This document shows positions 56,797 to 64,000 of a stretch of DNA of 64,000 nt, in pieces. Within the stretch, counting starts at the first letter, position 1, and every line of letters begins with the position of its first letter. Source of the DNA: Papilionanthe hookeriana x Papilionanthe teres (taxonomy: Eukaryota; Streptophyta; Magnoliopsida; Asparagales; Orchidaceae); contig CM040423.1 of NCBI GenBank assembly GCA_022702705.1, forward strand, positions 46,573,575 through 46,637,574. The letters are read 5' to 3'. Position numbers and translations under genes: made by a program. The notes beneath the pieces were generated by a model, which saw nothing but the letters and a program-made list of their open reading frames with translations, searched no databases and was not told where the DNA came from.

Positions 56797-58551
56797 CATT
56801 CCTCTTTACCAGGTTTAGCTTTTACACTATGAGACACTTCTCTCCATACAGCTGCTTGAGCAAGCCCGATGACGCTCCAAAAATTTAGGGCTTTAGCTGC
56901 TATGCATTAAAGAGTTTTTATAATAGTTATAATGTATGTAAAAGGACTTGCATACTCTTATTGCTTACAAGTTTGCCATGTAAATGGGATATATATATAT
57001 ATATGGCTCTTGTTTCATGTGTTATGAAATGACTGAAGCAAAGTACTATTTTTACTTATCTTTTCCCATGCGTCTTTATAGCTTTCTTCTTTTCTCTGCT
57101 GTGCATATTTCTTCTTGGTATCAATGCAGTTATTGCCTAACTACACCATGGATTTCTTCTCCTAAACATCAACACAAGCAAATTAGCAACCCACAAAATA
57201 CTCACACCATTAAATTTTTTTCAAGTTACTGCTCTCATAAATCAACTCAATGCCCGACCACATGATTGTGCTCTGGATACTGGTGAAACTGCTCATCTGA
57301 CCCCACATATGAGCAATCTACCTTACACTGGCTTGGACAAAGTAGAGATTGGATGGTCAAAACACTTCCATCACTTATGTTGGAAACGACAACCTTCCAG
57401 CCTCTAATCGTAAGCTTAAACTACCTCTTTTTTCAGGCTCCTATATTATCCCATAATCTCATTTATGTTAACAAGCTAACAAAAGAAAAAAAATTTCGAT
57501 TATTTTTAGTGCCAACAGCTTTCAAATTCAAAATTTAGCAACCAAGGAAACCCTTCTCATTGGAATAGTTGATCAAGGGCTCTACTAGATCACTGCATTC
57601 AACATTGGCACTAGCTGTATTTGGCATCAAAGATTGGGGAACCTAAACAAGAAAGTCATGTATATGATTTCTTACACGCATCCTCAACTCAGAATTCCTC
57701 CAACTATTCATTCATGTTATGTTTGCTATCAAAATAAAATTACAAACTTTCTTTTGCTAGCAGCTCTACACCTTATAACACATTAGAAATGCGACACTCA
57801 GATATTTGTGGACCTTTTCCCCATCATTCTATTAAAGGACACAAACATTATGTTACGTTTATTAATTCTTTTTTCTTGATTTTGTTGGTGCTTACATTTA
57901 CGACAAATATTTGAAACCACCACACATTTTATTTCTCTGTACAAAATGTAAAAAAAACCAATTTAGCACAAATGTAAAATAATTGAGAACAGATAAAGAA
58001 GATCAATATATTTCAAACATTCTTAAAAATTATTTACAAGATTAAGGAATCAAGCATCAATTTAGCTGCCCTCACACATCTACATTTACATCTCACGACT
58101 AAAGGCCAACGTGCTGATATTTTTATAAAATTTTTGTCGAGACATTAAATCCTCACTAACAAGTTGACGATCACAAACCTAGACCATCACCTTGAAGAGG
58201 GCTAACAGGAGATTTGTTCCTCTTTACCGAGTTTAGCTTTTACCTCTTCGAGTGGGGTGATTTTGCTCCCCTCCACTTCTCTCCTTACGAACGCTCGAGC
58301 AAGCCCGAGGATGCTCCAAAGATTTTGGGCTTCAGCGGTATGAGGAAAAGTGTTTTAATATTAGTTATAATGCATTCAAAATTTATGTCATACCCTCACA
58401 GCTTATTACAAGTTTGTCATGTAAAATGACTATATATCTCACTCTTGTTCAATGTATTATGAAATGATTGAAATAAAATATTGTTTTTACTCATATTTTT
58501 TCCATACTCCTTTTAGCTTTCTTCTTTTCTCTCATTTGCATATTTCTTCCT
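56797..58551 (+). mobile_element. Internally deleted Ty1/copia element with both LTRs
   Basis: 5' LTR about 56797-57115 and 3' LTR about 58215-58551, collinear (CCTCTTTACCnnGTTTAGCTTT, GAGCAAGCCCGA, TTTATAGCTTTCTTCTTTTCTC). The 5' LTR is followed at once by TGGTATCAATGCAG, a near match to the initiator-Met tRNA primer-binding site. The 3' LTR is preceded by a purine-rich stretch after CTTGAAGAGGGCTAACAGG. Only about 1.1 kb of interior remains, so RT is gone. No clear target duplication. Confidence 0.8.
57245..58195 (+). pseudogene. Copia protease/GAG-pre-integrase and RNase H end, fused by deletion
   Basis: Broken frames read LDTGETAHLTPHMSNL (a copia protease with DTG), then LPLFSGSYILSHNLIYVNKL and TSCIWHQRLGNLNKK (GAG-pre-integrase with HxRLGN). 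A remnant, IFVDLFPIIL, matches the start of the integrase core. After a gap, HLHLTTKGQRADIFIKFLSR and ITNLDHHLEEG match the C-terminal end of copia RNase H. The reverse transcriptase is deleted. Several stops. Confidence 0.75.
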
Positions 58552-58759
58552 AACCCATCTAGGGAGGGATAGTTGCTAGGGAATGTCATCATTACAATTA
58601 ATGACACAGGTCCATTCTTCTTTAATGTCACACCATGATTTTTTTATCAAGGTACATAGATGAGAGCCATACTGTACGAAGTGTAGTATCTATTATTTTT
58701 ATTCTTTTTGCAAAAAAAGAAAGTCACGGGGAGAGGTGAGAATCTTAGATTTTTTTTTT

Positions 58760-58764
<5 letters not shown>

Positions 58765-58817
<53 letters not shown>

Positions 58818-58818
58818 G
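58765..58818. repeat. (CT)n(CA)n microsatellite
   Basis: A CT run of about 38 bases running into CACACACACACACGCG. The Ser/Leu-rich frames across it are artefacts. Confidence 0.92.
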
Positions 58819-59535
58819 CGTAAACATTATAATTCGAGAAACCACTCCCGAGCCATTTTTCCTAGCTTGTCGGAGGTTCAACCTGAACACACAATTCATG
58901 AGACCTTTCAAACCTGGCATCCATGTTTCTCTTCTTCCTCTCTTTCAGAGAAATAAAGTTTTTACCGCGTTATATGTAATCGCTAGCGATATAAGAACCT
59001 AAGCCCTAAAAGTACACAATTTGATATTTACATTTATAAGGTATTGATATTAAAAATCTATGCATGAAAATGAATATTTCACTTCTAAAAGTTAGTAATA
59101 AACTAATGGTATACACATGCAACTATGAATGATTGTATTAGACATTTAAATTTGTAAGATTTATGTGGTATGTAAAGGACTCAAAAATTTATTATTGTGT
59201 TGTTGGGAGGTCAGTCCAAGTCTTTCACAATAACTTCGAAGCCCTTATCAATCAAATTCGATCATATTAAAATGTACTAACAACATTCATTAATACATTT
59301 GGCGATTAAAATTTGCAAAATAAAATTTAAAAAGTTGCAAAATTTGATTCTGCGTTCCCTTATTCAAATAATTTTAAATTTTATTGTTTAAACTGCTAAT
59401 TATCAATTAGAGAGATTTTTAAGAGCTTTTAAGGAATTAAATTTGCTCATAATGAATTGTCTATCAAATATAATTATCTTAAGATAAATATAATGATGAT
59501 TAAGTAATAACTTTTAATATTTTACTTATGGTTCA
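58819..59535. other. AT-rich intergenic DNA
   Basis: 59020-59180 has weak MITE family A phrases (TTTACATTTATAAGG, TATGTGGTATGTAAAGG). No gene signal. Confidence 0.45.
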
Positions 59536-60471
59536 TTTACATACAAACCATACAATTCTTATATATTTACACTTTAAACACATTAACATTCATATTTTGC
59601 ATACATATCACTAGGGGTGTAAACGAACCGAACACGAATGAACAGAGCTAGTGTTCGTGTTTAAAATGTTCGAACACATCACTGTTCGTGTTTGGTTCGT
59701 TTGCTTATCGAACGAACACGAACTTCCTGACGAACCGAGCACGAACTGTTTGCGAACAACGAGTTTTTTGATGCACCTAACTTTGATAGGATACTTCCTC
59801 AAAATGAAGTAAATTGATCAGGTATTCCGTACACATCAGGTAACCCATACTTCCTCAAAATGAAGAAAACCGAATAAGGCGTTTAAGGTTTTGATTAGAG
59901 TTTTATTTTAATATATAGTATAGTATATTAATTATAATATTATAATATTTATATTAATATAATTAATACTATAATATTATTATTGTTTTTAATAATTTAT
60001 CATATATTATAATTTATAGAAGTTTAATTATTTAAAATATGATAAATTTTTATAATATATAATTATTTTTAAAATATCATAAATTTTTTATATATAATTA
60101 TTTTAAATTATTTTATATTTCGAACAATAACAAACCGAACACGAACGAACACATCACTATTCGTGTTTGGTTCGTTTAACAAACCGAACGAAAAAAATTG
60201 TTCGTGTTCGTCTCGTTTGCTTATCGAACGAATCGAACACGAAATTTTTGGCGAACCAAAAACGAACTGTTCGTGAACAACGAGCTTTTTGGATAGCCCT
60301 ACATATCACTCCAATTTAACATCACATAAAAAATATCACCACCGTCATTTTCTTAAAAAAGGTAAATTACATCTTTCTTGCATGGCTTTACAATACCATA
60401 CTGTTATATGAGTAAATATCAAATATTGGGTTTTAGATACCTAAATACATTAAAATTGCGTGGTATGTAGG
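59536..60471. mobile_element. MITE family A copy split by a hAT-like insertion
   Basis: Left arm 59536-59611 (TTTACATACAAACCATACAA, TATATATTTACACTTTAAAC) and right arm 60302-60471 (AACATCACATAAAAAATATC, GATACCTAAATACATTAAAA, GTGGTATGTAGGC) of one palindromic element, interrupted at CATATCAC by 59612-60301. Confidence 0.7.
59612..60301. mobile_element. hAT-like element with perfect 8-bp TSD, nested in a MITE
   Basis: Ends TAGGGGTGTAAACGAACCG and GGATAGCCCTA. Direct repeats CATATCAC at 59604-59611 and 60302-60309 are identical. Subterminal regions repeat GTTCGTGTTCGG / CCGAACACGAAC in both orientations; the core is A/T only for about 250 bp. No transposase. The interior motif (TTCG-type) differs from the CTCG-type of the copies at 20565 and 47672, suggesting subfamilies. 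Confidence 0.88.
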
Positions 60472-60605
60472 CAACTAAATTTATTATGACCAAATTTAAA
60501 TTAGAATATTTTGGCTCAAATTTTTTGAAGACAAGCAAGTATATTGTTAAAATTAAAATTTGATATTTTTGATAATATATTTAAGCTAATGTATTTATAA
60601 TAATA

Positions 60606-60890
60606 TGTTGGGTATGAGACATCTACCAGATAAGAGACATATGCTGGAGCGGAATGTAGTGAGCCAGCGGAGTGGAAACATCTGTTCAATCGAGAGAGTT
60701 TTGTTATGTGGGTTGGGGGTGCGGGGGCAACCCCCCGGGGTGCGATACATGAGTAATTTTGTAATTACATATTATACACCAGGGCTATATATATATATAT
60801 ATGTATTGTAACCTTAAGTAACCTTAAGAGATATTTTGTACTCTTTTTCTGAAATTGAAAAAAACCACCGCTGAGCTTCCGAGAACGTAG
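60606..60890 (+). repeat. Copia-type LTR, 3'-interrupted
   Basis: TGTTGGGTATGAGACATCTA through AACGTAG, matching 44464-44720 of the solo LTR (ACCAGATAAGAGACA; ACATGAGTAATTTTG; GAAATTGAAAAAAACCACCG). The match stops at about 60890 where TGTTAGAAATTTTC begins, possibly a new LTR start. Confidence 0.5.
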
Positions 60891-61038
60891 TGTTAGAAAT
60901 TTTCTTTTAAATTTTCCAAATAGATTTTAATCGAATCAAAATCTCTTAGGAAATTGCCGCGAGAATCTTTCGTTCACGTTCAAATTAATGAAAAAATGAA
61001 TCGAACCAGTTCCGTGGACCAGGTTCGCGGAAAAAAAA

Positions 61039-61110
61039 AAAATCAGAAAAATAAAATAAAATAAAATAAAATAAAATCAATTTTATTTTATTTTATTCTA
61101 TTTTATTTAG
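61039..61110. repeat. Inverted (AAAAT)n / (ATTTT)n tract
   Basis: A run of AAAAT units (61050-61077) is followed after CAA by ATTTT units (61080-61109), so the strand can fold into a long A-U hairpin in the leader of the copia element. Probably microsatellite expansion. Confidence 0.8.
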
Positions 61111-61766
61111 TTTTAAATTGATTTTCTTGATTTTATTAGTTAAATGAGTAAATTAAAATTTTAGTTAATTAAGTTACTCATTTTAAAATGAGTAAATTAA
61201 TTGTAAAGTTTAGGATTGATTAATTTTATAAAATCAATAATTTTGTTTTGTAAATCATGGGCTTTATGGCTTATAAATTAGTCCATTATTTATAAATATA
61301 AGATTTTATAAAATTAAATTAAAGTTTAAATTAAATTCGAATAAATGGTATTTTAAAATTGTCCATCATTTTTAATGAACTTATTGAAGCATGATGTTGC
61401 CAAGCTGACCTCTCATGTGTAGATAGTTCATGACGAATGATGGATGTTGTGTGTATGTAGGTTCATGCAAGTATTAATTGGCCCAAAGGAAAATTAATAC
61501 TTGGCCGAAATGCATACACACTTGTAATGATAAACATGTAACAATTATAAGGAATAATATATGAGTAATAAATCGATCAAAAGATAGATTTATTACTTGA
61601 TATATGTTATTGTTAATGTTTGATCATTACAACAAGATTACCAATAACAGTTAATGTTATCGTCCAAAGACTTGATATTAATGTCGCATTAGGTGATCTC
61701 GAGATGGGATTTGCCATTAATTGAATTTAAACATTTTATTAATTAAATCTTTTGTTCATTTTTCGA

Positions 61767-62605
61767 TTGTTGCTAATGTATCCGCTAATCTCAATTCGGT
61801 TCCCAATCCTTAAGGGTGATAGTTTTAAGGATCGGAAAGAGAACATTCTCATTGTTCTTGGTCGCATGGATCTAGATCTAGCGATTAAGAATAGTAAAAG
61901 CCCGCTCCTCTTACGGATGCAAGTTCCTCCGAGGATAGGAGGAACTTCGAGAAGTGGGACCGTTCTAATCGCTCGAGTCTAATGATCATAAAGCGCGGCA
62001 TACCCGAGGCCTTTAGAGGTGCGGTGTCTACCGAGATCATCGATGCCGCAATTTTCCTCGCTGAAATTGAGAAACGCTTTGCAAAGAGCGATAAGGCCGA
62101 AACCGGTATTCTTTTAAAGAAACCGATTTCAATGAAGTTCGTAGGCAAAGAAAATATAAGGGAGTACATCATGGAGATGTCTAATATTGCTTCAAAATTA
62201 AAGAAACTAAATCTCGAGTTGACGGATGACTTACTCGTGCATTTAGTTCTTATTTCTCTTCCTCCACAGTTTGGCCAATTTCTGGTCAGCTATAATATGC
62301 AAAAGGAGAAATGGACTCTTAATGAGCTTATTTCTCATTGTGTGCAAGAGGAAGAAAGGTTGAAGCAAGGAAAGACTGAAAGTGCTCATCTGGTAAACAC
62401 CTCTAAGGAAAGGGGCTCTAAAAGAAAGAATGAAGTTGCTAAGAGTAAGGGTCCTTCTCAAAAGAAACAAAATAAAGCTCAAAATTCAGAAAATATCAGT
62501 TGTTTCTTTTGCAACAAAGAAGGACATCAGAAGAAGGAATGTGCTAAATATCATGCTTGGCGTGTAAAGAAAGGTACATTTCTAACTTTGGTCCGTTCGA
62601 GGTAA
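61767..62605 (+). pseudogene. Copia gag with zinc knuckle
   Basis: Starts in a frame shifted by indels (FKDRKENILIVLGRMDLDLA at about 61826) and settles into a 207-residue open frame at 61982-62605: IKRGIPEAFRGAV, AEIEKRFAKSDKAETG, YIMEMSNIASKLKKLNLEL, LVHLVLISLPPQFGQFLVSY, LNELISHCVQEEERL. It ends in the CCHC knuckle CFFCNKEGHQKKEC. At least one frameshift near 61885-61980 separates the N-terminal part. Gag is the capsid protein that packages the element RNA. The wording is close to a common plant copia lineage. Confidence 0.88.
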
Positions 62606-63058
62606 ATTTGGCTTCGCATCTAGAAACACTTGGTGGTTAGACTGCGGTGCTACTACTAACATAAGTGTTTCAATGCAGGGTCGCTCGAGCTACCGAAAAC
62701 CAAATGATGCCGAAAGATGCATTTATGTGGGAGATGGAAAATCGGTAGAAGTGGAAGCAATCGGGCACTTTAGATTGTTATTATGTACCTGCTACTATTC
62801 GGATTTGATAGATACTTTTGTTGTACCGTCATTTAGACGGAATTTGGTTTCGTTTGTTGTTTGGACAAATTAGGTTATTGTTGTTCATTTCAAAACAGCT
62901 TGTTTCGGTTTATCTATTAATTCCAATATTGTTGAACCGGTTCTCTTGTGGTATATGACAATCTTTATTTGCTTGATCATCGTTGCTTCTTATAATGAAA
63001 CTCGAATGTGGAATCACGAGGTACTAAGCGAAAAATTAATAATGAAAATTCGGGAGCA
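62606..63058 (+). pseudogene. Copia protease and linker, frameshifted
   Basis: TWWLDCGATTNIS carries the protease site with DSG changed to DCG. Then RKPNDAERCIYVGDGKSVEV, EAIGHFRLLL and TFVVPSFRRNLVS match the segment after copia protease. Frame changes near 62655 and 62870; not functional. Confidence 0.75.
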
Positions 63059-63990
63059 TTATGGCACAAGCGTTTAGGTCACATCTCTAGAAATAGAGTT
63101 GAAAGACTTGTGTCGATGGAATTCTAAATTCCATTGATTTTACAGACTTTGATGTCTGTATTGAATGCATTAAGGGAAAACAGACCAAAAGGAAGAAATT
63201 AGGTGCATATAGAGCTACAAAAGTCTTAGAATTGATACATACGGATGTTTGTGGACCATTTTCTACAGCTTCTTGGAATGGTCAACAATATTTTGTATCA
63301 TTCATAGATGATTATTCAAGATATGCATACCTATTTCTTATTAATGAGAAGTCCCAAGTATTGGACGTGTTCAAATCTTATAAGGTCGAAGTTGAAAACC
63401 AACTAAGCAAAAGAATAAAGAAAGTCAAATCTGATCGTGGTGGTGAATACTACGGTAGATATGACGGTTCAGGTGAACAACGTCCAGGACCATTTGCTAA
63501 ATTCCTAGAGGAGTGTGGAATTGTCCCACAATACACTATGCCAGGTTCACCTAGCATGAATGGTGTAGCTGAAAGACGAAATCGCACTCTTAAAGACATG
63601 GTAAGAAGTATGATCAGTCATTCTACCTTACCAAATTCACTCTGGGGAGAAGCACTCAAGACAGTAGCCTACATTCTAAATAGAGTACCAACTAAAGCAG
63701 ACTGAATTACACCTTATGAGCTTTGGACGTGGCGAAAACCCGGTTTAAAGCATTTTCATGTTCAGGGTCGCCAACTGAGGCAAGACCTTACAAGCCACTC
63801 GAGAAAAAGTTAGACCCTAAAACAAGATAGTGACTACTTTGTTGGTTATTCGGAGCGATCTAGTGGGTTTCAAGTTTTATGATCCCAAATTAAAGATAAT
63901 TTTTTAGACGGGAACTCGAAGTGTTCTTTGAGGATATTGAATTTGGGGGAGAAATCGAGTTAGAGACTTTGTCTTCGAGGAGGAATCGAC
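63059..63990 (+). pseudogene. Copia GAG-pre-integrase and integrase core
   Basis: LWHKRLGHISRNRVERLVS and CIECIKGKQTKRKK give the HHCC zinc region. The 157-residue frame at 63232-63705 has the integrase core with the three acidic residues in place: HTDVCGPFSTASWNGQQYF (Asp), KSDRGGEYYG (Asp), NGVAERRNRTLKDM (Glu). A TGA after VPTKAD interrupts it. ITPYELW and then shifted frames (YFVGYSERS) continue to the window end. Integrase would join element cDNA to the genome. Confidence 0.88.
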
Positions 63991-64000
63991 CAAACTACTC

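Larger units (their letters stand above)
60891..64000 (+). mobile_element. Ty1/copia retrotransposon, 5' part, running off the window
   Basis: A long A/T-rich leader (60891-61750) precedes gag, protease, GAG-pre-integrase and integrase in copia order (protease, integrase before RT). The region starting TGTTAGAAATTTTC is a candidate 5' LTR, but I find neither its CA end nor a primer-binding site. RT and RNase H would lie beyond 64000. Confidence 0.75.

Noticed and set aside
58708..59002. Open frames with Ser-Leu repeats
   Set aside because: Produced by the (CT)n(CA)n microsatellite.

Overview
The window reads as nuclear DNA of a flowering plant. It is AT-rich, holds a spliced receptor-like cytoplasmic kinase gene and a canonical MIR160 precursor, and almost everything else is transposon-derived (LINE, Ty1/copia, Ty3/gypsy, CACTA-like, hAT-like elements and palindromic MITEs). 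I cannot place the species more finely than angiosperm.

Layout. 1-9.26 kb is intergenic repeat: a decayed CACTA-like element with an 85-bp tandem array (about 0.3-3.1 kb), two diverged copies of an LTR-like repeat called family B here (3.1-3.9 and 6.9-7.6 kb), a TIR element carrying a minisatellite (4.3-5.5 kb), and a hAT-like element with a perfect 8-bp target duplication (8727-9258). From about 9.4 to 34.9 kb lies one gene, a CRPK1-type kinase on the + strand. Its six coding exons sum to exactly 1152 nt (383 codons plus stop), all joined by GT-AG introns. Introns 4 and 5 are 6.9 and 12.2 kb long and packed with retrotransposon debris, two MITE families, a hAT-like element, a LINE fragment and a long LTR-retrotransposon-like block with its own tandem arrays.

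35-43.7 kb is intergenic and contains a dead Ty3/gypsy integrase, a second copy of the repeat block found in intron 5, and a TIR element with a perfect 8-bp duplication. At 43740-43827 on the minus strand is a MIR160 hairpin whose mature and star sequences read as the canonical ones. A minus-strand TATA box lies about 325 bp upstream, and a second long inverted repeat sits between the two. A copia solo LTR (44464-44775) lies a few hundred bases upstream of that promoter.

45-56 kb is MITEs, family B LTRs and a 4.4-kb LINE (49690-54049, minus strand) flanked by a perfect 15-bp duplication, 5'-truncated in the endonuclease domain and broken by few mutations. 56.8-58.6 kb is an internally deleted copia element with both LTRs and a primer-binding site. 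59.5-60.5 kb is a MITE split by a hAT-like insertion with a perfect 8-bp duplication. The last 3 kb hold gag, protease and integrase of a Ty1/copia element that runs out of the window.

The two functional loci, CRPK1-like (freezing-tolerance signalling in Arabidopsis) and MIR160 (repression of auxin response factors), are unrelated neighbours. I see no operon-like or defence-like gene system. The most useful results are the MIR160 call, the kinase exon model through giant introns, and several transposon families defined by target-site duplications.
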